From contig JAVBXL010000220.1 of assembly GCA_030824575.1 (NCBI GenBank), positions 1 to 64,000 of the forward strand: a stretch of DNA of 64,000 bases, read 5' to 3'. Of this stretch, positions 17,105 to 26,394 are shown in pieces; within the stretch, counting starts at the first letter, position 1, and every line of letters starts with the position of its first letter. The notes under the pieces were generated by a model. It saw nothing but the letters and a program-made list of their open reading frames with translations, did no database searches and was not told the DNA's origin. Source of the DNA: a bacterium. Its GTDB lineage: Bacteria; Pseudomonadota; Alphaproteobacteria; Sphingomonadales; Sphingomonadaceae. A program made the translations under genes and the position numbers.

Positions 17105-17914
17105 ATGATCCGCCCCCTGACAATCGCGGCCACCGCCCTGCTCCTGCTGACCGGCACCGCCGCGCCGGCCGCCCCGCGCCGCATCGTGTCGCTCAACGTC
17201 TGCGCCGACCAATATCTGCTGGCGCTCGCCGATCCCTCGCAGATCGCCGCGCTCAGCAGCAACGCCCGCGATCCTGAACTGTCCGCCGCAGCGACCAAAG
17301 CGGGCGGTTTCCGCACGCTGCGCCGGGCGTCGGAGGAAGTGTTGGCGATCCGCCCCGACCTGATCCTGGGCTTCCCGATCGGCCCCAATCAAGTGGCGGG
17401 TGCGCCGCCGGGCGATTGGCGCACGCTGGGCCTCTCCAGCGCCGACAGCTATGGCGCGATCCTTGATCAAATCCGCCAGGTGGCGCGCGCCATCGGGCAT
17501 GTCGATCGCGGTGAAAGATTGATCACAACCATGAACCGCGATCTCGCCGCCCTCCCACGCCCCAAACGCGGCGGCGTCGCAGCCTATTATCAGCGGCGCG
17601 GCTATATGACCGGCACCGGCACGCTGATCGACGATCTGATGCGCCGCGTGGGCCTCACCAACCTCGCCGCAAAGCTCGGCAAGCCGCCGCTGGCGCAGGT
17701 GCCGCTGGAGGAAATGGTCGCCGCGCGCCCCGACTGGCTGATCGTGGAAAGCGCCACCGACCGCGTGGTCGACCAAGGCACGGAAATGCTGCACCACCCC
17801 GCGCTCGCCGCCATCCCCCGCATCAGCCTGCCACAAAGCTGGACCGTCTGCGGCGGCCCCGCCTATGTGCAGGCCGCGCGCGCCATCACGCAGCGCCTGA
17901 ACGCGCCGCGATAA
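17105..17914 (+). CDS. btuF: Cobalamin-binding periplasmic protein
   Basis: The 269-residue product has a Sec signal peptide (cleavage near TAAPAAP) and a BtuF/helical-backbone binding fold: RIVSLNVCADQYLLALADP, a long central helix and the C-terminal lobe beginning PLEEMVAARPDWLIVE. It would deliver cobalamin to BtuCD. The ATG at 17105 starts the signal peptide; the in-frame TTG at 17033 crosses the hairpin repeat and is rejected. The gene is divergent from btuC and convergent with btuB. Confidence 0.83.
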   Translation: MIRPLTIAATALLLLTGTAAPAAPRRIVSLNVCADQYLLALADPSQIAALSSNARDPELSAAATKAGGFRTLRRASEEVLAIRPDLILGFPIGPNQVAGAPPGDWRTLGLSSADSYGAILDQIRQVARAIGHVDRGERLITTMNRDLAALPRPKRGGVAAYYQRRGYMTGTGTLIDDLMRRVGLTNLAAKLGKPPLAQVPLEEMVAARPDWLIVESATDRVVDQGTEMLHHPALAAIPRISLPQSWTVCGGPAYVQAARAITQRLNAPR

Positions 17915-17950
17915 GGGGGCAGGCGTCACGCCCGCCCCTCCTTGTCATCG

Positions 17951-19789
17951 TCAGAAGCGGACACGCACGCCGCCATAGGCCGACCGGCCGTAGGTTCCAT
18001 AGCCATAGGCTGTGGCGTAGGTCTCATCGAACAGATTGTCGATCCGGCCATAGACTTCCAGATGGTCGCCCAGCGGCAGCGACGCCCGCACCCCGGCCAG
18101 CGCATAGCCGTCCAGACGCCGGCTATTGGCGGCATCGTCGAAACTGTCGTCCACCATCGTCACGGTAGCCCCTGTCGACAAGCCGAAGGACCAGACATAG
18201 TCCGCCGACAGGCTCACCGCATTGGCCGCACGACGGGCCAGGCGATTACCGAAATTCGCCGACCCCGCCGACCGGTCCCGCGCGTCGACATAGGAGTAGC
18301 TGCCCGTCACGGTCAGCGCATCGACCGGTTTCAGCGCGATCGACGCTTCCACGCCCTTGGCGCGGGTGCGGTCCAGATTGCCATAGGTGAAGGTGGCGTT
18401 GTCGTAATTGATCTGATTGCGCGTGTCGCGACGGAAGCCCGTGACCGACAGCATCGCCCGGCCGCCGTCCAGGCTCTGGTCGAACCCGATGTCGTAGCTT
18501 TTCGACCGTTCCGGCCGCAACGCGCTGTTGCCGCTATAGGTGTCGTACAGCTGATAGAGCGAGGGCGCCTTGAACCCCTCGCCATAGCTTAGCCGCACAT
18601 TGGTCGCGCCGCCGTTGGGCGAATAATTGGCGTTCGCGCCAAAGGTCGTCGCGCCGCCGAACTGGCTATGGTCGTCATGGCGGACGCCGCTGGTGACGGC
18701 CAAGCCGACGAAGGGCTTGACGATCGCCAGCGCATAGACGCTGTCGATGTTGATCTTCGCGCTCGCCGTGTCGCCAAAGCCGAAGAAATCATAGTCCGGC
18801 CGTTCATGCTCATAACCGAACAGCAGCTTGGCCTGATCGACCGGCGCATAGACGCCTTCATATTCGAACCGCAAATTGGTGCCCGAATAGCCATAGTCCG
18901 GGTCGGTGCCGCGCACGAAATAATAGTCGCGGTCGTTGCGCAGATAGGTGACGGCGGCGCGATTGGTCAGCGTGCCGTCCAGCAGCGCCAGGTTCAGCCC
19001 TGCATAGCCGACATATTGGTCGAGCTTCGACACATCGCTGCTGTCGGCGGGCGCGCCGAAGAAGCTGTCATAATCCAGGTCCGCGTGGATATAGTAACCG
19101 CGCAGGTCCAGGCTCAGCGCCTCGGTAAAATTCAGCGTCAGCCGCGCGTTGGTCGCGATATTTTCGGTCCCGTCGCGCTCCGTGCCGCCCGCCGCAGACG
19201 AAATGCCGTCGGTGCGGAAATAGGCTGCGCCGATCCCTCCCGCCGCGATGCCGCTGGTGCCCGACACGTCCGCCTTGGCGCTCAGCGTGTCGCTATAGCC
19301 ATAATCGACCGATGCGTTCGCGCCGAACCCCTCGGCCGGAACGCCGGTCATCACATTGACCACGCCGCCGATCGCCTGGCTGCCATGGACAACCGAGTTG
19401 GAGCCGCGCAGTATTTCGATCCGCTTGATATTGCCGGTCAGCAGCGGCCCAAAATCATAGCCATCGCCGATGCCGCTAGGGTCGTTCACCTTCACCCCGT
19501 CGATCAGCACCAATGTCTGCGTCGTTTCCGCGCCGCGCAGCGACACGCCCGTCTGGCCGCCGACGCTGCCGTTGCGGCTGAAGCGCACGCCCGGCGTCGT
19601 CGCCAGCAGGTCCACCACGTCGATCGCCTGCCGCGTCTTGATCGTCTCCGCGTCGATCACGGTGATCGCCTGGCCGACTTCGTCGCGCGACTGCGCGATG
19701 CCCGTGGCGGTGACGACGATCTGGTCATCCTGCGCCCAAACCGGCGTCGCTGCGATCAGCGCCACCAGAGAAATGCCTGTTTTCAACAT
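17951..19789 (-). CDS. btuB: TonB-dependent vitamin B12 receptor
   Basis: The 612-residue product has a signal peptide (cleavage after PVWAQ), a plug domain with QIVVTATGIAQSRDEVGQ, GGQTGVSLRGAETTQTLVLIDGVKVNDPS and GIGDGYD, and a 22-strand-type barrel ending in VRVRF. The motifs match BtuB. A cobalamin riboswitch precedes it on the same strand (19968-20157), which makes the substrate assignment strong. The start MLKTGIS at 19789 follows a G-rich ribosome binding site; longer upstream readings run through the riboswitch and are excluded. Confidence 0.93.
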   Translation of the reverse strand: MLKTGISLVALIAATPVWAQDDQIVVTATGIAQSRDEVGQAITVIDAETIKTRQAIDVVDLLATTPGVRFSRNGSVGGQTGVSLRGAETTQTLVLIDGVKVNDPSGIGDGYDFGPLLTGNIKRIEILRGSNSVVHGSQAIGGVVNVMTGVPAEGFGANASVDYGYSDTLSAKADVSGTSGIAAGGIGAAYFRTDGISSAAGGTERDGTENIATNARLTLNFTEALSLDLRGYYIHADLDYDSFFGAPADSSDVSKLDQYVGYAGLNLALLDGTLTNRAAVTYLRNDRDYYFVRGTDPDYGYSGTNLRFEYEGVYAPVDQAKLLFGYEHERPDYDFFGFGDTASAKINIDSVYALAIVKPFVGLAVTSGVRHDDHSQFGGATTFGANANYSPNGGATNVRLSYGEGFKAPSLYQLYDTYSGNSALRPERSKSYDIGFDQSLDGGRAMLSVTGFRRDTRNQINYDNATFTYGNLDRTRAKGVEASIALKPVDALTVTGSYSYVDARDRSAGSANFGNRLARRAANAVSLSADYVWSFGLSTGATVTMVDDSFDDAANSRRLDGYALAGVRASLPLGDHLEVYGRIDNLFDETYATAYGYGTYGRSAYGGVRVRF

Positions 19790-19885
19790 ATATATACCCC
19801 CGGCGCCGGTGCGACTTGGGCCAGGGCATCCGCTAACGCGGTCAGGCGGAGGCAGGGGATGACGCCATATCCCGTCCACAACCCG

Positions 19886-19903
19886 ATGCGGCCCCGGCCG
19901 CAT
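19886..19903 (-). promoter_or_regulatory. Hairpin in the btuB riboswitch expression platform
   Basis: ATGCGGC and GCCGCAT pair around a four-base loop between the aptamer and the btuB start. No T-run follows, so control is more likely at translation (masking of the GGGGG ribosome binding site near 19795) than by intrinsic termination. The mechanism is inferred. Confidence 0.4.
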
Positions 19904-19967
19904 GGCGTCGCTCGACGGAAAACCACCGTGCCCCGGCCATCCCCTGGACCAAAGCAAGAGCGACCAA

Positions 19968-20157
19968 GCGCCGGCAGGTCTCCTGGCTCGCGGGTCACAG
20001 CAACGATGCAAAGCCTTCCCGGACGTAAGGTCCAGTGGCCGGTCTTTGGACCTTATGCATCGCACTATCCGCTTACAGTTGCAGGGACAGCCACGGAATT
20101 GGGCGCTCGCACGCCCGCACCGCATTCCCGATTAAGCCCCTGACGGGGCACCGGCGC
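19968..20157 (-). promoter_or_regulatory. Cobalamin riboswitch
   Basis: On the minus strand the sequence shows the aptamer landmarks in order: GCGCCGG (5' arm of P1), GGGAATGCGGTGCG, the CTGCAACTGTAAGCGGA segment, GGCCACTGG, and the 3' box GAGCCAGGAGACCTGCC at 19973-19989 followed by CCGGCGC, which closes P1. This is the classic class I cobalamin aptamer. It lies upstream of btuB and should lower BtuB synthesis when cobalamin is plentiful. Confidence 0.95.
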
Positions 20158-20166
20158 GATCATGTT

Positions 20167-20191
20167 GCAGGGGAAGCCAAGCCTCCCCTGC
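20167..20191 (-). terminator. Hairpin downstream of fdhD
   Basis: GCAGGGGA and TCCCCTGC form an eight-pair stem with a nine-base loop between fdhD and the riboswitch. No T-run follows it on the minus strand, so it may be a weak or factor-assisted terminator of the fds operon. Confidence 0.45.
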
Positions 20192-20239
20192 GCCGCGCGC
20201 TGTAGGGGAAAGCGGATGCGATGCCAAGCCGTCGCCGGT

Positions 20240-21106
20240 TTAGGGCAACAGCCTGTGGCCGCGCAGCAACAGCGCATCGCCCCGCGCCAGCACGACCAGC
20301 GGCAACCCGGCCTCTTCCGCGCGGGTCGCGGCCAACCGCGTCGGCGCGGAAATGGTGACGAGCAGCGGGCACTGGCTCAGCACCGCCTTCTCCACCAGTT
20401 CATAGGAACAGCGCGACGATAGCAGCGCAAAACCCCCGTCCCAATCCGCGCCCACATAGGCCATCGCCCCGATCAGCTTGTCGAACGCATTATGCCGCCC
20501 GACATCCTCGCGCACCAGCCGGATCGCGCCATCCGCCCCCACCCAGGCCGCGGCATGGGCCGCCCCGGTCGCGGCGTTCAACGGCTGGTGATCGTACAGA
20601 GCCTTCAGTGCACGAAAGATCGCGGCGCGGTCCGCCCGCGTTTCGCTGGTCACGTGCGGCAGCGGCCGGATCGCCTGCTCCAGATTCTCGATCCCGCAAA
20701 TGCCGCAAGAGGATTCGGACGCGCGATGCCGCACCCGCTCCAGCAAGGCGTCGGTCCGATCAGGCGGCAATGTCGCGCGCGCCACGATCCCTTGTTCGGT
20801 ACGATGGGTATCGACGTCCAACACCGCATCGTCCGGCCCGATCAGCCGCTCGGCCAGCGCAAAACCCAGCACCAGATCGCCGATGTCGCCCGGCGTCGCC
20901 ATCAGCACCGCATAGCCGATGCCGTTAAATTCGATCGCCACCGGCACTTCCTCTGCCAGCGCGCGGTCGATCGCCTGCGTCCCGCCGTCCGGGGTCAGGC
21001 GATCGAATGTCAGCGAGCTGGCGGCGGCGTCTTCCATCGTCATGGCGTAGCGGTGGACGGCGCGTCGCTCAACCGGCGTCGCAATGGCCCGTCTCGTCCA
21101 CGGCAT
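20240..21106 (-). CDS. fdhD: Formate dehydrogenase accessory sulfurtransferase FdhD
   Basis: FdhD passes sulfur from IscS to the molybdenum cofactor, which activates formate dehydrogenase. The product (about 288 residues) has the sulfur-relay motif ESSCGICG near residue 137, EEVPVAIEFNG, LVREDVGRHNAFDKLIG and SSRCSYELVEKA, all diagnostic. The start is uncertain: the ATG at 21106 overlaps the preceding fdsD by 38 bases, while the ATG at 21043 leaves a 25-base gap. Neither has a clear ribosome binding site. It is the last gene of the fds operon. Confidence 0.93.
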   Translation of the reverse strand: MPWTRRAIATPVERRAVHRYAMTMEDAAASSLTFDRLTPDGGTQAIDRALAEEVPVAIEFNGIGYAVLMATPGDIGDLVLGFALAERLIGPDDAVLDVDTHRTEQGIVARATLPPDRTDALLERVRHRASESSCGICGIENLEQAIRPLPHVTSETRADRAAIFRALKALYDHQPLNAATGAAHAAAWVGADGAIRLVREDVGRHNAFDKLIGAMAYVGADWDGGFALLSSRCSYELVEKAVLSQCPLLVTISAPTRLAATRAEEAGLPLVVLARGDALLLRGHRLLP

Positions 21107-21374
21107 TGAACTGCGCCGTATCGACATCCGGTGCCGGCCTGCCCTGCTTCATCCGCGCCACGGCCGCGGCGACCATCGGCGAAAGCCGTTCGGGCTGATC
21201 CTGCGCGATCGCCACGATCTGTGCCTTCATGCGCGGGTCCCAGAAACGGGTCAGATGCTCGGCCAGCGCTTCCGTCGCCTTTGCTTCCCCCATGGTCGCG
21301 ATATTGCGGGCGATCTGATGCGCCATATAGACCAGCCGGTCGGTGGTGGACATGACATGGGTGTCGTCGCTCAT
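21069..21374 (-). CDS. fdsD: Formate dehydrogenase delta subunit
   Basis: The 101-residue product starts MSDDTHVMSTTDRLVYMAHQ and contains RFWDPRMKAQIVAI, typical of the small FdsD subunit of soluble NAD-dependent formate dehydrogenases. The family is needed for cofactor insertion or assembly of the enzyme. It begins 10 bases after the fdsA stop and overlaps fdhD. The ATG at 21374 was chosen; in-frame sequence upstream lies inside fdsA. Confidence 0.9.
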   Translation of the reverse strand: MSDDTHVMSTTDRLVYMAHQIARNIATMGEAKATEALAEHLTRFWDPRMKAQIVAIAQDQPERLSPMVAAAVARMKQGRPAPDVDTAQFNAVDETGHCDAG

Positions 21375-21384
21375 ATCCGCCACC

Positions 21385-24246
21385 CTATTCCGCCGCTTCC
21401 AACGGCGCGATGCGGCGACTGGTGCGCGCCTGTCGCGCATAATCCTGCTGCCAGTCGCTCGGCCCGTTGGACGCCATCACCTGCACCGCCGTCACCTTAT
21501 ATTCCGGGCAATTGGTGGCCCAGTCGCTATAGTCGGTGGTGATGACATTTGCCTGCGTCTCCGGGTGATGGAAGGTCGTATAGACCACACCCGGCGCAAC
21601 CCGCTCGGTCACCAGCGCGCGCAGCGTCGTCTCCCCCGCCCGGCTGCGCAGCGTCACCCAGTCGCCATCCTTCAGGCCCCGATTGTCCGCATCACTCGGA
21701 TGCATCTCCAACCGATCCTCCGGGTGCCAGGCGGTATTGGCGGTCCGCCGCGTCTGCGCGCCGACATTATAATGGCTCAATATCCGCCCGGTCGTCAGCA
21801 GCAGCGGGAAGCGCGGCCCGGTCTTCTCGTCGGTCGGCACATAGTCGGTGACGACGAACTTGCCCTTCCCCCGCACGAAGCCGTCCCGGTGCATCGTCGG
21901 CGTGCCCGTGGGCGCGCTGTCATTCGCCGGCCATTGCAGCGACCCTTCCGCCTCCAGCCGGTCATAGTTCACGCCAGCAAAGGTCGGGGTCAGCGCCGCA
22001 ATCTCGTCCATGATCTGCGATGGGTGCTCATAGCTCCACGCCAAGCCCATGGCGTTGGCCACCAGTTGCACGATCTCCCAATCCGCAAACCCATTGAGCG
22101 GCGCCATCACCTTGCGCACGCGCTGGATGCGTCGTTCGGCGTTGGTAAAGGTGCCGTCCTTTTCCAGAAAGGTCGATCCCGGCAGGAAGACATGCGCATA
22201 ATTGGCGGTTTCGTTAAGGAACAGATCCTGCACCACCACGCACTCCATCGCCGCCAGCCCCGCCGCGACATGCTTGGTATTGGGATCGGACTGGAGGATA
22301 TCCTCCCCCTGCACGAACAGCCCCTTGAACGTCCCGTCGGTCGCCGCGTCCAGCATATTGGGAATACGCAACCCCGGCTCGGCATCCAGCGCCACGCCCC
22401 AGGCCGCCTCGAACAACTGGCGCGTCGCGGTGTCGGACACATGACGATAACCGGAAAATTCATGCGGGAAGCTGCCCATGTCGCACGCCCCCTGCACATT
22501 ATTCTGCCCCCGCAGCGGGTTTACCCCCACGCCTTCCCGCCCGACATTGCCCGTCGCCATGGCAAGGTTCGCGATCGCCATGACGGTGGACGATCCTTGG
22601 CTATGCTCGGTCACGCCCAGTCCATAATAGATCGCGCCATTGCCGCCGGTGGCATAGAGCCGCGCCGCCGCCCGCACCTCCTCCGCCTTCACGCCCGTCA
22701 GCGGTTCGATCGCCTCAGGCGAGCGCGCCGCTTCCGACACGAACTCCGCCCAATCGGCAAATTCGTCCCAGTCGCACCGTGCGCGAATGAACGCCTCGTC
22801 ATAGAGTTTCTCGGTCACGATCACATGTGCCATCGCCGTCAGCATGGCGACATTGGTGCCGGGCCGTAAGGGCAGATGATGCTCCGCCTCGACATGGGGC
22901 GATTTAACCAGATCGGTGCGGCGCGGGTCCATCACGATCAGCTTGGCCCCCGGTTTCCCATCTTTGGGCCGCAACCGCCGCTTCATGCGTGACGCAAAAA
23001 CTGGATGCCCGTCGGTCGGATTGGCGCCGATGACCAGGATCACGTCGGCCTTCATCACGCTGTCGAAATCCTGCGTCCCCGCCGACGTGCCGAACGTCTG
23101 GCTCAGTCCATAGCCGGTCGGCGAGTGGCAGACGCGCGCGCAGGTATCGACATTATTATTGCCGAACCCCTGCCGGATCAGCTTTTGAACCAGAAAGGTT
23201 TCTTCGTTGGTGCAACGGCTGGACGTAATCCCGCCGATGCTGCGCGTCCCATATTGGCCCTGGATGCGCCGAAACTCGCTCGCGGTATAAGCGATCGCCT
23301 CGTCCCACGATACTTCGCGCCACGGCTCGCTCACCGACGCGCGGATCATGGGATTGAGGATACGGTCCTGATGCTGGGCATAGCCCCAGGCGAAGCGCCC
23401 CTTGACGCAGCTATGCCCGCGATTGGCCTTGCCGTCCTTCCACGGCACCATGCGCACCAGTTCCTCGCCCCGCATTTCCGCGCGAAACGTGCAGCCCACG
23501 CCGCAGTAGGCGCAGGTGGTGACGACCGCCCGGTCGGGTGTACCGATCTCCACCACCGCCTTCTCGATCAGCGATGCGGTGGGACAAGCCTGCACGCACG
23601 CGCCGCAGGACACGCATTCGGACCCCAGAAAATCCTCGCCCTGCGACGCCGACACTTTGGAATCGAACCCCATATTTTCGATCGTCAGCGCGAACGTCCC
23701 CTGCACCTCGTCGCAGGCGCGGACGCAGCGCGAACAAACGATGCACTTGCTGGGATCGAAATCGAAATAGGGGTTCGACTGGTCCTTCGCCTGCCCCATA
23801 TTCGTCGCGCCATCATAGCCATAGCGCACATCGCGCAGCCCCACCGCGCCCGCCTGATCCTGCAATTCGCAGTCCCCGTTCGCGCCGCAGGTCAGGCAAT
23901 CGAGCGGATGGTCGGAGATATAAAGCTCCATCACCCCGCGCCGCAGCTTTTTCAGCCGCTCCGTCTGCGTCCGCACCACCATGCCGTCCGCCACCGGCGT
24001 GGTGCAGGACGCCGGATAGCCATTGCGCCCCTCCACCTCGACCAGGCACAGGCGGCACGATCCGAAACTCTCCACATTGTCGGTCGCGCACAGCTTGGGG
24101 ATCGACCCGCCGGTCAGCGACGCGGCGCGCATGATGCTGGTCCCTTCGGGCAGGGTCACGCTCTGCCCGTCGATAATCAGGGTCACGGATTTGCCGGTGA
24201 CGATCGCGGGCGGAGTGCCATGATCGGTTTCGCGGGTGAAGCTCAT
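21385..24246 (-). CDS. fdsA: NAD-dependent formate dehydrogenase alpha subunit
   Basis: FdsA oxidises formate to CO2 at a bis-MGD molybdenum centre. The 953-residue product begins with a [2Fe-2S] domain (about residues 15-95), then a His-Cys cluster region, two [4Fe-4S] ferredoxin motifs (CIVCSRCVRAC and CVSCGACVQAC), and another cluster at CAYCGVGC. The molybdopterin oxidoreductase body follows. The likely Mo-ligand Cys lies in RVCHSPTGYG (codon near 23130, residue about 373), so this is a cysteine enzyme and no selenocysteine is needed. It overlaps fdsB by four bases. Confidence 0.95.
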   Translation of the reverse strand: MSFTRETDHGTPPAIVTGKSVTLIIDGQSVTLPEGTSIMRAASLTGGSIPKLCATDNVESFGSCRLCLVEVEGRNGYPASCTTPVADGMVVRTQTERLKKLRRGVMELYISDHPLDCLTCGANGDCELQDQAGAVGLRDVRYGYDGATNMGQAKDQSNPYFDFDPSKCIVCSRCVRACDEVQGTFALTIENMGFDSKVSASQGEDFLGSECVSCGACVQACPTASLIEKAVVEIGTPDRAVVTTCAYCGVGCTFRAEMRGEELVRMVPWKDGKANRGHSCVKGRFAWGYAQHQDRILNPMIRASVSEPWREVSWDEAIAYTASEFRRIQGQYGTRSIGGITSSRCTNEETFLVQKLIRQGFGNNNVDTCARVCHSPTGYGLSQTFGTSAGTQDFDSVMKADVILVIGANPTDGHPVFASRMKRRLRPKDGKPGAKLIVMDPRRTDLVKSPHVEAEHHLPLRPGTNVAMLTAMAHVIVTEKLYDEAFIRARCDWDEFADWAEFVSEAARSPEAIEPLTGVKAEEVRAAARLYATGGNGAIYYGLGVTEHSQGSSTVMAIANLAMATGNVGREGVGVNPLRGQNNVQGACDMGSFPHEFSGYRHVSDTATRQLFEAAWGVALDAEPGLRIPNMLDAATDGTFKGLFVQGEDILQSDPNTKHVAAGLAAMECVVVQDLFLNETANYAHVFLPGSTFLEKDGTFTNAERRIQRVRKVMAPLNGFADWEIVQLVANAMGLAWSYEHPSQIMDEIAALTPTFAGVNYDRLEAEGSLQWPANDSAPTGTPTMHRDGFVRGKGKFVVTDYVPTDEKTGPRFPLLLTTGRILSHYNVGAQTRRTANTAWHPEDRLEMHPSDADNRGLKDGDWVTLRSRAGETTLRALVTERVAPGVVYTTFHHPETQANVITTDYSDWATNCPEYKVTAVQVMASNGPSDWQQDYARQARTSRRIAPLEAAE

Positions 24247-25847
24247 TCCGCAGCCTCCTTCAAAGGTGCAGGCGCACCGAAATCCTCAGGGAAATAATCG
24301 AGCGCGCTCAACACCGGATAAGGCGTGAAGCCCCCCAGCGCGCACAGCGACCCATATTTCATCGTATCGGCCAGATCGCGCAGCAGATTGGTCTGCGCCG
24401 CGATCGACACATCGATCCGGTCGGGCGCGCGGGAGTATAGGGCTCTATCCAAATAGCCCTCCCCCCCTGTCGAAGCCTTCCCCTTATCTTCAAACTCACG
24501 GCGAACGGAGACAGAAGCATCCCGTGCCCCGATAATCCGGTCCATAATCTCCACCCCGCGCGTCGATCCGATCCGGCAAGGCGTACATTTGCCGCAGCTT
24601 TCTGCCGCGCAGAACTCCATCGCAAAGCGCGCCATATGCGCCATGTCCACGCTGTCGTCGAACACCGTGATCCCGGCATGGCCGATCAGCCCGCCCGCTT
24701 GCGCAAACGCTTCATAATCGAACGGCAGATGGAACATGGACGGCGGGAAATAGGCACCCAATGGCCCGCCCACCTGCACCGCGCGCACCGGCTGGCCACT
24801 CGCCGTCCCGCCGCCGATGTCGTTCACCAACTCGCCCAGCGTGATGCCGAAACCGACCTCATACAGTCCGCCATGCCGCACATTGCCCGCCAGTTGCACC
24901 GGCATCGTGCCGCGCGATCGCCCGAACCCAACCGCCGCATAGGCCTCCGCCCCCTGCGCCAATATGAACGGCACCGCCGCGAGGCTCAGCACATTGTTGA
25001 TCACCGTCGGCTGCCCGAACAGCCCCTTGAGCGCGGGCAAAGGCGGCTTCGCGCGCACCTGTCCCCGCTTGCCCTCGATCGAATCGAGCAGCGCCGTCTC
25101 CTCGCCGCAGACATAGGCACCCGCCCCCTCGCGCACCTCCAGCGTGAAGGGCGCGACGATGTGCGTCGACGCCGCGATCGCGGCCCGCATCGTCGCAATC
25201 GCGAACGGATATTCTGATCGAATATAGATATAACCATGGCCCGCGCCGACCGCATGGGCGGCGATCGCCATCCCCTCGATCAGGCAAAAGGGATCGCCCT
25301 CCATCAGCATCCGGTCGGCAAAGGTGCCGCTGTCGCCCTCATCCGCGTTGCAGACGATATATTTGTCTCCGGCGGGCGCATCCAGCACCGTCTGCCACTT
25401 GATGCCGGTGGGGAAGCCCGCCCCGCCACGCCCGCGCAGGCCCGACGCCTTGACCGTATCGACCACCTGTTGCGCAGCCTGCGCCCGCGCCGCGTCCAGC
25501 CCTTGCCAGCCGCCAGTGGCCGCATAATCGTCCAGGCTCAGCGGATCGATGACCCCACAGCGCGCAAAGGTGAACCGTTGCTGCCCGGCAAAGAAAGGCA
25601 GATCCTCCACCGTCCCCAACCGCGCCGCGTGCGTGCCGTCCAGCACCGCCGCCACATCGCCCGGCCCCACAGGACCAAAGCCGATCCGCCCCGCTTCCGT
25701 CTCCACTTCGACCAGAGGCTCGATGCTGAACAGCCCGCGCGATCCGGTCCGCACGACCTCGCACCCGGCTTCGCCAAAGGCGCGCGCCACATCGTCCGCG
25801 CCCAACGCCACCGACGCCATATCGCGGCTCACAAACACGCGCGTCAT
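24243..25847 (-). CDS. fdsB: Formate dehydrogenase beta subunit (NADH- and FMN-binding)
   Basis: The 534-residue product resembles NuoF/HoxF. It has a thioredoxin-like N-terminal region, then the FMN/NAD-binding segments LRGRGGAGFPTG and CNADEGDSG, the second glycine-rich region GAGAYVCGEETALLDS, and the [4Fe-4S] motif CGKCTPCRIG near the C-terminus. It passes electrons from FdsA to NAD. The ATG at 25847 overlaps the fdsG stop (ATGA); the longer upstream frame runs into fdsG and is excluded. Confidence 0.95.
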   Translation of the reverse strand: MTRVFVSRDMASVALGADDVARAFGEAGCEVVRTGSRGLFSIEPLVEVETEAGRIGFGPVGPGDVAAVLDGTHAARLGTVEDLPFFAGQQRFTFARCGVIDPLSLDDYAATGGWQGLDAARAQAAQQVVDTVKASGLRGRGGAGFPTGIKWQTVLDAPAGDKYIVCNADEGDSGTFADRMLMEGDPFCLIEGMAIAAHAVGAGHGYIYIRSEYPFAIATMRAAIAASTHIVAPFTLEVREGAGAYVCGEETALLDSIEGKRGQVRAKPPLPALKGLFGQPTVINNVLSLAAVPFILAQGAEAYAAVGFGRSRGTMPVQLAGNVRHGGLYEVGFGITLGELVNDIGGGTASGQPVRAVQVGGPLGAYFPPSMFHLPFDYEAFAQAGGLIGHAGITVFDDSVDMAHMARFAMEFCAAESCGKCTPCRIGSTRGVEIMDRIIGARDASVSVRREFEDKGKASTGGEGYLDRALYSRAPDRIDVSIAAQTNLLRDLADTMKYGSLCALGGFTPYPVLSALDYFPEDFGAPAPLKEAAE

Positions 25848-26296
25848 GCCGCCACCTCCAGCGCGATCCGCTCCAGAGCGGCCGCGTCGATCCGCGCCAC
25901 CGGCCGCCCGTCGACCAGCGCATTGGGGCCGATCGCGCATAGGCCCATGCAATAGACCGGCTCCAGCGCGACTTGCCCATCGGCCCGCGTATCGCCCATC
26001 GCCACGCCCAGTAGCTTGGCTGCCGCCGCCTCGATCGCCGCGCCGCCGCGCGCCTGGCAGCTTTCCGCCCGGCACAGCTTCACCACATGCCGCCCCGGCG
26101 CGACGCGGCGAAAATCATGGTAGAAGGTGACGACGCCATGCACATCCGCCCGGCTCAGGTTCAGCGCCTTGGCGATCACCGGCACCCACGCATCGTCGAT
26201 ATAGCCGACATCTTCCTGCATCGCGTGCAGCAGCGGCAACAGCCGGTCGCGCGTCGCGCCGTGGCGCGCGGTCCATGCGCCGATAAACTTTTCCAT
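25844..26296 (-). CDS. fdsG: Formate dehydrogenase gamma subunit
   Basis: The 150-residue product is a NuoE-like [2Fe-2S] subunit. The four ligand cysteines appear in the pattern CRAESCQ followed by CMGLCAIGP. The N-terminus contains LLPLLHAMQEDVGYID and HGVVTFYHDFR, also typical of NuoE/FdsG. It is first in the operon, with an AAGG-type ribosome binding site before the ATG at 26296. The LysR gene lies about 100 bases upstream on the same strand. Confidence 0.94.
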   Translation of the reverse strand: MEKFIGAWTARHGATRDRLLPLLHAMQEDVGYIDDAWVPVIAKALNLSRADVHGVVTFYHDFRRVAPGRHVVKLCRAESCQARGGAAIEAAAAKLLGVAMGDTRADGQVALEPVYCMGLCAIGPNALVDGRPVARIDAAALERIALEVAA

Positions 26297-26394
26297 CTTT
26301 ACCCTGCCTTTTTGGCCCGATTTTGCGCTCAATGCTGCGCCCGCGCGATCGGCGGGTCAAATCGAAGTCGGATATCTTTGATAGAGTTTTCCTA

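Noticed and set aside
18668-20143. 491-codon frame opposite btuB that extends into the riboswitch
   Set aside because: Antisense of btuB and of a conserved RNA element, so it is not a gene.
21343-22869. 508-codon open frame opposite fdsA
   Set aside because: Antisense shadow of fdsA with low-complexity Arg/His-rich composition and no domain signal.
23101-23160. Selenocysteine codon in fdsA
   Set aside because: The Mo-ligand position is an ordinary Cys codon and the frame is open throughout, so no recoding is needed.
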